Below, piece by piece: positions 18,445 to 28,456 of a stretch of 64,000 bases of DNA. The DNA lies in contig JBGTSJ010000001.1 in assembly GCA_041940305.1 (NCBI GenBank), forward strand, positions 558,001 to 622,000, read 5' to 3'. The notes under the pieces were generated by a model that was not told the DNA's origin, made no database searches, and worked only from the letters and a program-made list of their open reading frames with translations. This DNA is from JBGTSJ01 sp041940305. Its GTDB lineage: Bacteria > Planctomycetota > Planctomycetia > Planctomycetales > Planctomycetaceae. Each line of letters starts with the position of its first letter. Position 1 is the stretch's first letter. A program made the position numbers and the translations under genes.

Positions 18445-18613
18445 AAGTCCTTCCTGAAAAGGCACACCAGTTGTCAGCCCATTGTAACGCGACGTGGGCC
18501 GGGGTCAGCCGACGGGACCAGCGCTTTCCAATGAAATCCCCGCCCACGTCTGATTGCACTCCCCCCCGGGATGCACGACATTGAACTGGTACGACGACCC
18601 ATGTCCGTTTAGC

Positions 18614-18679
18614 CCCGGCCCATCGGGCCGGGCCTCATTGCCGTTCAACAAACGGGGACCACGCATCACCGCTTATACT
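18614..18679 (+). promoter_or_regulatory. spacer hairpin and -10 box before the oxidase gene
   Basis: CCCGGCCC (18614-18621), a 3-base loop and GGGCCGGG (18625-18632) form a perfect 8-bp hairpin. TATACT (18674-18679), 20 bases before the start at 18699, matches a -10 box at five of six positions, but no good -35 box stands at the right distance. Assignment as promoter is tentative. Confidence 0.35.
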
Positions 18680-18698
18680 GCCCGTCTGGAGTGAATCG

Positions 18699-19793
18699 AT
18701 GCACGACGTGATCGTCGTGGGGGGCGGAGTGATCGGGCTGTCCGTCGCGCTGGATGCGGCGCGGCGCGGGATGAGCGTACGCGTGCTGGAACAGGGGCAG
18801 TTCGGGAATGAAGCTTCGTGGGCCGGTGCCGGCCTGCTGCCCGCGGGCCCCACGCGCGATACCGGCGACCCGCTCGACCGTCTCGCCGCCGCGACATTCC
18901 GCCTCTGGCCCGGATTCAGCGCGGAACTGCAGGAGCAGACCGGCATCGACAACGGGTTTCGCCGCTGCGGTGAACTGGCGTTCGCTGCCGACGAATCCGC
19001 CGAAACCCTTGCCGAGACCGACCACTGGCGGCGCGCCGGAATCGAGTACGAAACTCTGACGCCAGAGGCCCTGCACCAGATCGAGCCGGCCATCGCCTGG
19101 ACGGGGCGAGCTTCCCCCTGCCGCATCGCCGCCGCCGCACAGGTCCGCAATCCGCGGCACCTCAAGGCACTGCTGTCGGCCTGTCACCGGGCCGGGGTGG
19201 ACCTGCAGCCGGGACAGGGAGTCGTTGCGATGGACAGCGACTCGGATCGCACTTCCGCCGTTCGCACCGCCGGCGAACGTCACGTCGCCGGGCAGTTTGT
19301 CATCGCCGGCGGCGCCTGGTCTACGCAGATCCTGTCGCTCTGTGGTCAGCCGCTGGATATCGAACCGGTGCGCGGGCAGATCGTCCTGCTCCGGACCCCC
19401 TCGCCTCCGTTCCGCCACGCACTCGAATGCGGCCCGCGATACCTCGTTCCGCGTCCCGACGGCCGCATTCTCATCGGTTCGACGGAGGAGTGGGTGGGCT
19501 TTCACAAGGCCAACACCGCCGAGGCCATGCGCGAACTGCTCCGGTTCGCGACGGGACTGGTGCCCGGTCTCGCCGATGCCCAGTTCGAGCGCGCCTGGTC
19601 GGGACTGCGGCCCCACGCGCGCCGCGGACGACCGTATCTGGGACGCGTTCCCACATCCGACAATCTGTTTCTCGCAGCCGGCCACTTCCGCTGGGGGCTG
19701 AATCTCTCGCCGATCACCGGCCGTTTGATCGGCCAGCTGCTGGCCGGCGAAGCTACCGACGTCTCGCTCGACGACTTTGCGATCGGGTCATGA
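18699..19793 (+). CDS. thiO: FAD-dependent glycine oxidase-like enzyme (ThiO family)
   Basis: A 364-residue DadA/DAO-family flavoenzyme. The N-terminus VIVVGGGVIGLSVALDAARRG is the FAD-binding Rossmann motif, followed by GNEASWAGAGLLPAG, which is characteristic of ThiO/glycine oxidases. The C-terminal RPHARRGRPYLGR ... AAGHFRWGLNLSPITG also matches this family. ThiO oxidises glycine to iminoglycine for the thiazole part of thiamine; related amino-acid oxidases act on other substrates, and no thi genes lie nearby, so the exact substrate is inferred. The protein is soluble. The stop codon overlaps the stop region of the convergent methyltransferase gene by six bases. Confidence 0.78.
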   Translation: MHDVIVVGGGVIGLSVALDAARRGMSVRVLEQGQFGNEASWAGAGLLPAGPTRDTGDPLDRLAAATFRLWPGFSAELQEQTGIDNGFRRCGELAFAADESAETLAETDHWRRAGIEYETLTPEALHQIEPAIAWTGRASPCRIAAAAQVRNPRHLKALLSACHRAGVDLQPGQGVVAMDSDSDRTSAVRTAGERHVAGQFVIAGGAWSTQILSLCGQPLDIEPVRGQIVLLRTPSPPFRHALECGPRYLVPRPDGRILIGSTEEWVGFHKANTAEAMRELLRFATGLVPGLADAQFERAWSGLRPHARRGRPYLGRVPTSDNLFLAAGHFRWGLNLSPITGRLIGQLLAGEATDVSLDDFAIGS

Positions 19794-20534
19794 TGCGGGC
19801 GGACTGGAGCACAGCGTTGCCAGCAGCACACCGGTTGCCACCGACACGTTCAGAGAGGGAATGGGGCCACGCGGTGAGATCCCGCGGACCTCGTCGGACG
19901 ATTCGAGCGTCAGCCGCCGCAGCCCGCGTTCTTCGTTCCCGATGAGCACCAGCCACCGGCGATTGCGGTCCACCGTCGCCACATCCAGCGTGGCATGCTC
20001 CGATGTCCCCAGCACCCACATTCCGCTCTGCTTTGCGACCTCGATGGACCGGGCGAGGTTCGTCTGCACCGAGAACGGCACATGTTCGACACCGCCGCTG
20101 GCGACGTCGTAGACGGCCGCCGTCAGCGGGGCCGATCGGTCGCGCGTCAGCACAATGCCGCGCACTCCAAAAAACGCCGCCGTGCGAAACACCGCCCCGA
20201 CGTTCTGCGGATCCTGCAACTGGTCCAGTCCCAGCCAGATCCCCGACTCTTCCTCGCTGGCGAACAGCGGCTCCAGGTCAATCCCGCGCCGTTCCCGCAC
20301 CAGCGCCTCCGATCCCCCCGAGCGGCCGCCCCCCTGCTTCGACTTACGGGCTGATCGATCCTCGCCCCCGATGGACTCTCGGACGGTGATCGACGACTGC
20401 CGCGCCAGTTCCGCCACCCGCTGCCACGCCGCGTTTCCTCCGCCCCGCTCCACACGGACCTCCAGCACATCCAGCGGCCGCGTTTCCAGCGCAGCCAAGA
20501 CACTGTGCGGGTTCTTCAAAGCGAGATGTGACAT
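19788..20534 (-). CDS. SpoU/TrmH-family RNA 2'-O-methyltransferase, RlmB-like
   Basis: A 248-residue SPOUT methyltransferase. The three family motifs are present in order: NVGAVFRTAAFFGV (motif 1, with the conserved Asn and Arg), IGNEERGL (motif 2) and IPSLNVSVATGVLL (motif 3). An N-terminal substrate-binding domain of about 90 residues (HSVLAALETRPLDVLEVRVE) is like that of RlmB, which methylates G2251 of 23S rRNA, but a tRNA-modifying relative is possible. The middle of the N-terminal domain (about residues 55-80) is rich in Arg, Ser and Gly and probably a flexible linker. Convergent with the ThiO-like gene with a 6-base overlap. Confidence 0.85.
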   Translation of the reverse strand: MSHLALKNPHSVLAALETRPLDVLEVRVERGGGNAAWQRVAELARQSSITVRESIGGEDRSARKSKQGGGRSGGSEALVRERRGIDLEPLFASEEESGIWLGLDQLQDPQNVGAVFRTAAFFGVRGIVLTRDRSAPLTAAVYDVASGGVEHVPFSVQTNLARSIEVAKQSGMWVLGTSEHATLDVATVDRNRRWLVLIGNEERGLRRLTLESSDEVRGISPRGPIPSLNVSVATGVLLATLCSSPPAS

Positions 20535-20736
20535 GTTGACAGAGCTTCTTCAGACAAATCGTCGGGGCCGCATTGTGATCGTCCTGCCCTCTCAGCGGAA
20601 GACTTCCGACCGCCTCGAGCGCAGCTGTGATTGACTCGCCTCCTCATGGTCAGTATGCCAGACCACGTTCCATTCGCCGGAGAGTCGACTGCCTGACTGG
20701 TCAGACCGGCTCGGCCCGTATCCTGTCACTGTCGAC

Positions 20737-22311
20737 ATGTCTTCACGCCCTCTCCACCTGACGCTGCTGACTCAGGCGGGGGTCGCGGCCGGACTGTGGT
20801 CGATGTGGCTGCTGTGGGGGAGCGATCGTCCGCTGGGCGTGCCCGGCGAATGGACTTGGCCGCGGATCCCCTTCGACGCGGAAACGATCGCCGGCTGGCT
20901 CACCGCCCTGCTCGCCGGAGCACTTTATCTCGCCTTCGTCCTGTTCGGCGGGCGCCGCATCGAACACTCCGGTCGCGGGCTGGCGGGACTCTGGGTCTGT
21001 GCGCTGATCCTCGTCGGGGCGGGATGGCTGTTCAGTCTCATCTCGTCCGTTCCCGGAATCGCCGGGCTGCCCCGCACTCACTTCGTGCTCTTCTACGAGC
21101 GCTCCTCCGGATACTTCTGGCAGGCGCGGTACGAAGTGGACAGCACGGTGGAATTCCTTGCCGGCTATGAGGAGCGGATGGCGGAAGGGGACTACCTGCA
21201 CATCGGCACGCATCCCCCCGGTTTGACGCTCTTCTTCCGGGGTCTTCTCAACCTCCTGGATGCGTCCCCCGGGCTGGCCGCGGTTATACGCGACACCGAA
21301 CCGCCGCCGGTTCGCGACGCGGCTGAGTTGATTCGCACGCAGTCGCTCCCCACGGCCCATCAATTCACCCTGGAGGACGAAGCGTGCCTGTGGGGAGCCG
21401 CTCTCGTCGCGATCCTGCTGGCCGCGGCCACCGTCACGCCGCTGTATGCGTTGCTGCGTCATACCTGTGAGCGCCCCGCCGCCTGGTACGGCGCTGCGCT
21501 GTGGCCCCTTGTCCCGGCGGTGGCTGTCTTCCTTCCGAAGTCCGACGCCGTCTTTCCGTTCTTCGCCGTTCTGGGTCCGTGGCTGTGGCGGGAAGGCTGG
21601 CGCCGCTCCTCGATGACCTGTTGCGCGCTCGCCGGCGGCGTGCTCTGGGTCGGCATGATGCTCAGCCTCGCCTTCGCGCCGCTGGCGCTCTTCACCGCCC
21701 TCTGGACCTTGTTCGATGAGATCGCCGCGGCTCGCTCCGGCGCTGCTGCGAAGACGTCGCGCAACCGCCTCCTGCTCATCGCAGCGGCCGCCGCCGGGTT
21801 CTTCCTGCCGATCATCCTGCTCGCCGCCGCCTGCGATCTGAACATGATTCGCGTCTGGAGCTGGAACGTCCACAATCACGCGGCGTTCTACGATCACAAT
21901 ACTCGCACGTGGTGGAAGTGGCTGCTGGTGAATCCCCTCGAGTCCGCGCTCGCAACCGGCATTCCCATCACGCTGGCCGCCGTCATCGGCTTCGTAGACG
22001 GCCGGCAGGCCGGACGACACGCGTTCGCCGCCGCGCTCGGACTCACGTGGGGACTGCTCTGGCTCTCGGGCAAGAACATGGGCGAAGCGGCCCGGCTCTG
22101 GACCCTGTTCCTGCCGTGGCTGGTCTTCGCCGCCGCACCGCTCCTCCAGCGGTGGACGAAATCGGAAAGCTCAGCTCCCCTCCGACACAGTCGCCGTTAT
22201 GTGGCGATCCTGATCGCTTTGCAGCTGCTGACGGCCATCGCCACGGCGACCCGCATTGATGGCTTTCACTTCGGGGAACTGGCCGCCGATGCGGTCGAGC
22301 AGCGGAACTGA
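20737..22311 (+). CDS. polytopic membrane protein, possibly glycosyltransferase-like
   Basis: A 524-residue integral membrane protein with about 10-11 hydrophobic segments, for example LTALLAGALYLAFVLFGG, LVAILLAAATVTPLYALL and LLIAAAAAGFFLPIILLAAA. The segment after the third helix (about residues 115-170, containing FWQARYEVDSTVEF and GDYLHIGTHPPGLTLFF) is polar; HPPG in a first large loop recalls the GT-C (ArnT/PMT-like) glycosyltransferase layout, which also has an acidic residue in that loop. This is suggestive, not proof. It stands alone between the methyltransferase gene and the GGDEF gene. The upstream 200-base spacer shows only a weak promoter candidate. Confidence 0.6.
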   Translation: MSSRPLHLTLLTQAGVAAGLWSMWLLWGSDRPLGVPGEWTWPRIPFDAETIAGWLTALLAGALYLAFVLFGGRRIEHSGRGLAGLWVCALILVGAGWLFSLISSVPGIAGLPRTHFVLFYERSSGYFWQARYEVDSTVEFLAGYEERMAEGDYLHIGTHPPGLTLFFRGLLNLLDASPGLAAVIRDTEPPPVRDAAELIRTQSLPTAHQFTLEDEACLWGAALVAILLAAATVTPLYALLRHTCERPAAWYGAALWPLVPAVAVFLPKSDAVFPFFAVLGPWLWREGWRRSSMTCCALAGGVLWVGMMLSLAFAPLALFTALWTLFDEIAAARSGAAAKTSRNRLLLIAAAAAGFFLPIILLAAACDLNMIRVWSWNVHNHAAFYDHNTRTWWKWLLVNPLESALATGIPITLAAVIGFVDGRQAGRHAFAAALGLTWGLLWLSGKNMGEAARLWTLFLPWLVFAAAPLLQRWTKSESSAPLRHSRRYVAILIALQLLTAIATATRIDGFHFGELAADAVEQRN

Positions 22312-22364
22312 CGCACGCGATCACGCTGCCGCGAGAATGTTCCGGCGGTCTGGCTTCCGTCGCA

Positions 22365-24095
22365 TCAACTCCCGATCGCCGCAATCCGCAGCGTCTCCGG
22401 CCGCTGTTCTCCCGCACATTCCCAGCGGTCGCGGCCGTTCTCCTTCGCCCGGTACAGCGCTCCGTCCGCGGCGGCGATGAGTTCTTCCGGAGTGCGCCCG
22501 TCGCGCGGGCAGCAGCCAATCCCCGCGCTGATCGTCGGGCAGATCACCTTGCCGTCGAACTCCACATCCGTCGCACGGACCGCCTCAACAATCTGCTCGG
22601 CCACGCGCTTGGCCCCATTGACCGGCACTCCCGGTAGCAGCACGGCGATCTCCTCGCCGCCGTAGCGCGCCACCATGGGCCGGTCCGTCGAACGCATCCG
22701 GCTGACGCACGACTCGATCGTCCGCGCGATCCGCCGCAGCACTTCGTCGCCTGCCAGGTGACCATAGCGGTCATTGAGCGACTTGAAGCGGTCCACGTCG
22801 AGCATCACCAGCGAGCATTCGCCTCCCGCGTGCAGCGTCAGCTCCAGATGCCGGCGGATTTCGCGATCGAAGGCATGCCGGTTCGCCAGTTGCGTCAGCG
22901 CATCCCGTCTGGCCTGCTGTTCGATCATCGCACGGTCGACCGTGCGCAGGATCGTTTCGCGGAGATAGTCGGTCGCCCAGCGCAGCAGTTCGCGATCCCC
23001 GCTGGAGAGCACGCTCTCCGCCTGCCTCGCCAGGCACACGACTCCGATGAGCGAGTCGTCGTGGTTCAGGGCCGTGACGAACGCGCCGCACATCGTCGAG
23101 CGGACCCGCAGCGCATGCAGGTCCGCCGCGTTATAGAACTGCAGCCCCGACGCATGCATCCCCCGGCGGGCGAGCGCCGCTTCGTCGAGCCGCCACAGAT
23201 CCGCAATGCCGCGGGGCAGCGCCCCGCCGACGCACACCAGCGGCTTCGCATCCAGCCGCTGACCGGTGGCGAGAAACAAAGTCGCGCGATCGAACCCGGT
23301 CGCCGTCGCCACTCGCTCCAGGAATTCCTCCAGCAGCTCCACCGGCGACCCCAGGTGCGTATCGACGAGGCACCGCAGTTCCAGCAGCTCTCGCGTCACG
23401 CGCAGCTCGTCCTGTTGATGCTCGATTGCCTGCGAGCGATGCAGAAAGCTGCCCAGCGTCGCCAGCAACCGCTGCACCAGATCGATGCGGGCGTCGATCG
23501 CTGACTGCGACGGGGGCAGGTCGGTCGTCACCAGCAGGCCCGAAGGCTGCAGCGCGGTCCCCACCCGGAAAATAATCAACCGGCTGAGCCGTTCCTGGTC
23601 GTCCGACGACAACCGGCTGAAGAACGCCGTGCGCCGCGCCTCCTTCTGCACGAGCTGGATGAACGCCTCGCTCGTCAGCCGCACCAGCCAGTCGGGATCC
23701 ACAGCCACGTACTGTCGCGAGTCCTGCGAGAGCCCGCGGGCTGCCTGCAGGCGCGGTTCGCCGTCCGCAGACAGTTCGAAATAGGCCGCAAAGCTGGCGT
23801 CCGGCTCCGGCGTGCAGTGGTCCAGGAGGACTTCCACCGCCTCCGCAGCCGACGCCACTTCGGCCAGTCTCCGCAGGGCCCGGCTCTCGGTCTCTGCAAT
23901 GGCGCGATCCGCCTCCAGCGACGAGACCCGGTCGACGAACACGTCCAGCTTGCGGCGCATCTCCTGGTTCTCACGCCGCGAGCGCCGTGCGTAGTACATG
24001 TGCAGCAGGTACTGCATCAGACAGACCGTGGCCAGCGCAACGGCGTCCACCGTGCTCGGCGCATCGAGTCGCTCGATCAGTGACTGCCAGTCCAT
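22365..24095 (-). CDS. GAF-GGDEF protein, probable diguanylate cyclase
   Basis: A 576-residue signalling protein. An N-terminal hydrophobic segment (DAVALATVCLMQYLLHMYY, about residues 17-35) probably anchors it, followed by a coiled coil (residues 40-75), two GAF-like sensory regions (about 75-225 and 235-390) and a C-terminal GGDEF domain. The active-site loop reads RYGGEEIAV (GGEEI, residues 479-483), so the last position is Ile instead of the usual Phe; the metal-binding acids earlier in the domain (MLDVDRFKSLNDRYGH) are intact, so c-di-GMP synthesis is likely. It is divergent from the hybrid histidine kinase gene, and the two may share signals. No EAL domain is present. Confidence 0.85.
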   Translation of the reverse strand: MDWQSLIERLDAPSTVDAVALATVCLMQYLLHMYYARRSRRENQEMRRKLDVFVDRVSSLEADRAIAETESRALRRLAEVASAAEAVEVLLDHCTPEPDASFAAYFELSADGEPRLQAARGLSQDSRQYVAVDPDWLVRLTSEAFIQLVQKEARRTAFFSRLSSDDQERLSRLIIFRVGTALQPSGLLVTTDLPPSQSAIDARIDLVQRLLATLGSFLHRSQAIEHQQDELRVTRELLELRCLVDTHLGSPVELLEEFLERVATATGFDRATLFLATGQRLDAKPLVCVGGALPRGIADLWRLDEAALARRGMHASGLQFYNAADLHALRVRSTMCGAFVTALNHDDSLIGVVCLARQAESVLSSGDRELLRWATDYLRETILRTVDRAMIEQQARRDALTQLANRHAFDREIRRHLELTLHAGGECSLVMLDVDRFKSLNDRYGHLAGDEVLRRIARTIESCVSRMRSTDRPMVARYGGEEIAVLLPGVPVNGAKRVAEQIVEAVRATDVEFDGKVICPTISAGIGCCPRDGRTPEELIAAADGALYRAKENGRDRWECAGEQRPETLRIAAIGS

Positions 24096-24431
24096 CAGTT
24101 CGTAATGCAGGAACGGGACACGGACTTCCGTGATGGCGTCGCGGCGATCAGCGGGCGGCGAGTGCGCGAGCCCTGCGATCGAACGGGCACGCTCCTCCCG
24201 GCAACCCTAGCATCTCCCGCAAGGCCTGCGGACCGTTCACCCCGGGAACAGGGGAAGGAAATGGCGCACGTGTTCCACATGGGCCGCGCGCCCTCCGCAG
24301 GCCTGCGACAATCCGCACGCCGTGCGAATTCGCTACAATCGGCGCATCCCCATCGACGCAGTTCCGCGCCGCGCGTCAACCATGCTTCGCCCGGTCTGTC
24401 GGACGGATCGATGCCCGCCTGAGGGACTTCG
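24096..24431. other. divergent spacer between the GGDEF and histidine kinase genes
   Basis: This 336-base spacer has no convincing gene. It contains a perfect 10-bp inverted repeat, AGGCCTGCGG (24222-24231) and CCGCAGGCCT (24295-24304), 63 bases apart, which could bring a dimeric regulator to two sites. TACAAT (24334-24339) is a possible -10 box for the kinase gene, but no matching -35 box is visible. Confidence 0.4.
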
Positions 24432-27400
24432 ATGACAGTTCACGACCGAAGGACAAGATCGCCGCGGCCAGACGACACCCCGGGTGACACCACATCGGGA
24501 CTCGGCAGCGCTCCGAAGGCCTGGCGGGTGGCCGCGATGGTCGGGCTGGCCGCCGGCGTCTTTGCCGTTGATCTGCTCCTGCCCGTCGGCGCGGCCGTCG
24601 GCGTATTGTACGTCGCCGTCCTGCTTCTCTCGGTTTCGTTGCGCAGCGTGAGGCTGACGCTCGGCCTGGCCTGTGCCGCCACCGCGCTGCAGTTGGTGGA
24701 CTTCGTCGTCTCTTCCACGCGGGGCGGCCTGACGATTACCGAAGTCTGGGCCAACTTCGGCCTGTCGCTGTTCGCCATCTGGACGGCGACGGCCCTTTGC
24801 TTCAAGCGAATCATCAACGAATCCGCGCTCCACGTCGCGAAGGACTCTCTGGAAGTCCGCGTTTACGAACGAACCGGTGAATTGAAGCGCGCCGTCGAGG
24901 GATTGCAGCATGAAGCGGCCGAGCGCGAGCGCGCTCAGTCCGACCTTGAATGGGAAAAGGTGCTTCTGGACGGGCTGATGGACGCCATCCCGGACGACAT
25001 CTACTTTAAGGACGAGCAGGGGCGGTTCCTGCGGATCAACCGGGCCAAGGCCGAACGCACCGGGTTGGCTTCTCCGGAAGAGGCTGTCGGCAAATCGGAC
25101 CGGGACTTTTTCCCCGCCGAGCACGCCGCCAAGGCCTGGGGGGACGAGCGGCGTGTGATGGAAACCGGCGAGCCGATGGTGGACCGCGAGGAGCGCCTCG
25201 TCTGGCCGGACGGGCACGTCTCCTGGGTCTCCGCCACCAAGGTTCCGCTCCGCACCCGCAACGGCCGCGTGATCGGCACGCTCGGCGTCTCACGCGACAT
25301 CACCAGCCATCATGCGATGGAGGAGGAACTGCAGGGGGAACGGGACCGGCTGCGCACGCTGATTGACAACCTCCCCGACATCATCTTCATCAAGGACGCC
25401 GACTATTGCCTCGTGACCGTCAACCAGGCCTACGTCCGGCAGTTCGGCTTCACGTCCGAAGCGGACGTCATCGGCAAGAACGATTTTGATTTCGCCCCGC
25501 CCGACCTCGCACAGATCTATCGCGACGACGACGTCCGCGTCATTCGTGAAGGACTTACGCTCGTCAATCGCGAGGAGGAGATCGTCTCTCCTGACGGCAG
25601 CCGCATCGACATTCTCACGACCAAGGTCCCGTTGCGGAACACGCGCGGGCAGATTATCGGGCTGGTCGGCATCTGCCGCGACATCACCGAGCGGAGACAG
25701 TCGGAAGTCGCGCTCCGCCAGTCGGAGTGGCTGTATCACTCGCTGGTCGACAACCTGCCGGTCTACGTCGTGCGCAAGGACCTTGAGGGCCGCGTCACGT
25801 ATGCCAACGCCGCGCTGTGCGACCTGCTCGGCCGCACGCCCGATAACGTCATCGGCAAGACGGACTACGACTTCTTCCCGCCGGAGCTGGCGTCCAAGTA
25901 CCGCGGCGACGACCAGCGGGTCATCGAAACGGGCGAAGTCTTCGTCGATATCGAAGAGAACCGCAGCGGCGAACGGGCGTCGTACTTCGAAGTCCGCAAG
26001 ACCCCCATCCGCGACGCCGCCGATCGGATTATCGGCTCGCAGGCCATTTTCTGGGACGTCACCGCGCGCCAGCAGGCGCTCCGTGAACTGGCCGAAGCGC
26101 GTGACGCCGCCGAGGCCGCCAGCCGCGCCAAGAGCGAATTCCTGGCCAATATGAGCCACGAGATCCGCACGCCGATGAACGCGATTATCGGCATGACGGG
26201 ACTGGTCCTCGACTCCCAGCTCTCGCATCAGCAGCGCGACTACCTCGACACCGTCCGGGAGTCGGCCGAGTCCCTGATGGGTCTGATCAACGACCTGCTC
26301 GACTTCTCCAAGATCGAGTCCGGCAAGATCGAACTGGAAGCGGAGCCGTTCGAGCTCCGCGAGTGGCTTGGCGATGCGATGAAGGCGCTCGGCATCCGCG
26401 CCTACGGCAAAGGCATCGAACTCGCGTACCATGTCGATCCACGCGTGCCGCAGTTCATTGTTGGCGACGGGCTGAGACTGCGCCAGGTCATCGTGAACCT
26501 GGTCGGCAACGCCATCAAATTTACCCCGGCGGGGGAAGTGGTGCTTGACGTCGCCGTCATGGGCGACACCAACGGAGAGCTCGACCTCCGCTTCTCCGTC
26601 CGCGACACCGGCATCGGCGTCGCACCGGAGCATCGGGAAAAGATCTTCCGCGCCTTTGAGCAGGCCGACATGTCGACCACCCGCCGTTACGGCGGCACCG
26701 GGCTGGGGCTGGCGATCTCGTCGCGGCTGGTCGGCCTGATGAAAGGAGAGATCGGCGTCGACAGCGAGCTGGACAGGGGCAGCACGTTCTACTTCACCGC
26801 GCGGTTCGGCAAGCCGACCGGCGAGGCAGCCCGCGTTCCGCCCCCAGACATCACCGGCCTGATCGGCCTCCGCGTGCTGATCGTCGACGACAACGCGACC
26901 AACCGGAAGATCGTCGAAGAGATGTGCCGCAACTGGCAGATGCAGCCTGCATCCGTCGCCGACGCACCCTCTGCACTCAAGGCGCTGCGGGAGGCGTATG
27001 CCGCCAACACACCCTTCGAACTCGTGCTGACCGACGCCAGCATGCCCGACGTGGACGGCTTCACCCTCTGCGAGCAGCTCTCGAACGACCCCTCACTCGG
27101 CAGCACGCTGGTGATGATGCTCACCTCGCTCGACCGCAACGCCGACGCCGCCCGTTGCGAAGAGCTGGGCGTCTCGGCCTATCTGCTCAAGCCCATCAAG
27201 CAGTCGGAACTGTTCGACGCGATGGCGCTTGCGCTCGGCGCCCATCCCACTGAGCGGGCCGCGGCGGCCGCGACCGAGGCCGCTCCCCAGTTGCCGCAAC
27301 TCTCCCTGCTGCTCGCCGAAGACAGTCTCGCGAACCAGAAGCTCGCCATCGGCCTGCTGGGCCGCTGGGGGCAGAGCGTTACCGTGGTCAACAACGGCCG

Positions 27401-28100
27401 CGAAGCCGTGGACGCCGTCAAGTCGCAGCCGTTCGACGCCGTCCTGATGGACGTGCAGATGCCCGAGATGGACGGCCTGCAGGCGACGCAGGCGATCCGC
27501 GACTGGGAGCGCGGCTCGGGGCGCCGCCTGCCGATTATCGCCATGACGGCCCACGCCATGAAGGGGGACCGCGAACGCTGCCTCGAAGCCGGAATGGACG
27601 CCTACGTCGCCAAGCCCATCCGACCGCACGAACTCGCCGCCGCTCTGGCCGAATCCTTTCCGGATCGCTCCCCGGATCGTGCTGCGATACCCGCTGACGC
27701 CGATCAACAGTCCCTTTCCATTGTCTCAGGCAATGGCGCCGATCAGCCGTCCCCGGCCGTCAATTGGCAACAGGCCCTCGCGATCGCCCAGGGGGACGAA
27801 GAGCTGCTGCGCGACGTCGTTGATGCCTGCCTGACGGAGCTTCCCATGCTCCGCGATCAACTGGCCGCCGCCATCGAACGGAAGGACGCCCCGGAAACCG
27901 CCAGGCTCGCCCACACAGTCAAGGGGAATCTGCGGACCTTTTCCGCCAACGGCTCACCGACGGCCGAGCAGATCGAGCAGGCGGGCAAGGACGGTGACAT
28001 CGCGACCGCGGCACAACTCCTGCCGTCGTTGCAATCGGACCTGAAGCAGGTGCTCCAGGAACTCAACGCCTACCGCGACCGGCCGATCAGGGCAGGCTGA
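24432..28100 (+). CDS. hybrid sensor histidine kinase (PAS x3, HisKA, HATPase, REC x2, HPt)
   Basis: A 1222-residue membrane phosphorelay kinase. Residues about 30-130 hold four to five membrane segments (MASE-like sensor). Three PAS domains follow, each with the KDxxGRFLR / NDFDF type signature. HisKA has the phosphoacceptor His576 in MSHEIRTPMN, then the ATPase domain with DTGIGV and GGTGLGLAIS. Two receiver domains follow with phosphoacceptors Asp868 (LTDASMPDVDG) and Asp1007 (MDVQMPEMDG), and a C-terminal HPt domain with His1161 (LAHTVKGNLRTF). The layout is that of BarA/ArcB-like relays, so phosphate can pass to a separate response regulator, which is not adjacent. The divergent neighbour is a GGDEF protein. 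Confidence 0.92.
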   Translation: MTVHDRRTRSPRPDDTPGDTTSGLGSAPKAWRVAAMVGLAAGVFAVDLLLPVGAAVGVLYVAVLLLSVSLRSVRLTLGLACAATALQLVDFVVSSTRGGLTITEVWANFGLSLFAIWTATALCFKRIINESALHVAKDSLEVRVYERTGELKRAVEGLQHEAAERERAQSDLEWEKVLLDGLMDAIPDDIYFKDEQGRFLRINRAKAERTGLASPEEAVGKSDRDFFPAEHAAKAWGDERRVMETGEPMVDREERLVWPDGHVSWVSATKVPLRTRNGRVIGTLGVSRDITSHHAMEEELQGERDRLRTLIDNLPDIIFIKDADYCLVTVNQAYVRQFGFTSEADVIGKNDFDFAPPDLAQIYRDDDVRVIREGLTLVNREEEIVSPDGSRIDILTTKVPLRNTRGQIIGLVGICRDITERRQSEVALRQSEWLYHSLVDNLPVYVVRKDLEGRVTYANAALCDLLGRTPDNVIGKTDYDFFPPELASKYRGDDQRVIETGEVFVDIEENRSGERASYFEVRKTPIRDAADRIIGSQAIFWDVTARQQALRELAEARDAAEAASRAKSEFLANMSHEIRTPMNAIIGMTGLVLDSQLSHQQRDYLDTVRESAESLMGLINDLLDFSKIESGKIELEAEPFELREWLGDAMKALGIRAYGKGIELAYHVDPRVPQFIVGDGLRLRQVIVNLVGNAIKFTPAGEVVLDVAVMGDTNGELDLRFSVRDTGIGVAPEHREKIFRAFEQADMSTTRRYGGTGLGLAISSRLVGLMKGEIGVDSELDRGSTFYFTARFGKPTGEAARVPPPDITGLIGLRVLIVDDNATNRKIVEEMCRNWQMQPASVADAPSALKALREAYAANTPFELVLTDASMPDVDGFTLCEQLSNDPSLGSTLVMMLTSLDRNADAARCEELGVSAYLLKPIKQSELFDAMALALGAHPTERAAAAATEAAPQLPQLSLLLAEDSLANQKLAIGLLGRWGQSVTVVNNGREAVDAVKSQPFDAVLMDVQMPEMDGLQATQAIRDWERGSGRRLPIIAMTAHAMKGDRERCLEAGMDAYVAKPIRPHELAAALAESFPDRSPDRAAIPADADQQSLSIVSGNGADQPSPAVNWQQALAIAQGDEELLRDVVDACLTELPMLRDQLAAAIERKDAPETARLAHTVKGNLRTFSANGSPTAEQIEQAGKDGDIATAAQLLPSLQSDLKQVLQELNAYRDRPIRAG

Positions 28101-28208
28101 CAGGATGCTTCGGGTCCTGATTCGTCCAATGGTCGATTCGTGAGCTAGGCTGGAGTGACTCGTCATCTCTTGCGCACTCCGTCGCCGCCGTCCCGGGACG
28201 CTCCCGCC

Positions 28209-28388
28209 ATGCTTCAGCAATTCGCTCAACTCGCGGACGTCTCCGACCGCGTCAGCTACTATCTGCGCTTCTACCGCAACTACGCGCTGGACCGCTGGGA
28301 CTCCATGACCCCGATGCAGTACGGAGTGCTGCTCATCGGCATCGGCCTCTTCGGCTGGCTCCTCATGAAAAGCGCGAACCAGAAGTGA
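28209..28388 (+). CDS. small single-span membrane protein
   Basis: A 59-residue protein. The N-terminal half is polar and helical (LQQFAQLADVSDRVSYYLRF), and a single membrane segment follows (YGVLLIGIGLFGWLLMKS). The ATG at 28209 is taken as the start; an in-frame GTG at 28155 would add 18 Pro- and Arg-rich residues that look non-coding. No family is recognised and no operon partner is clear, as it sits alone between the kinase and a convergent hydrolase gene. The coding potential is supported by the clean amphipathic-then-hydrophobic layout only. Confidence 0.55.
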   Translation: MLQQFAQLADVSDRVSYYLRFYRNYALDRWDSMTPMQYGVLLIGIGLFGWLLMKSANQK

Positions 28389-28456
28389 CCGAATTCCCGC
28401 CTCCCGACAGTCGGCTACGAACGACGGAGGTCGCGCTGAGTATCGGGCCGCACGGT

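Noticed and set aside
20631..20659. TTGACT-N17-TATGCC as a promoter for the polytopic membrane protein
   Set aside because: The -10 box matches only three of six positions; too weak to call.
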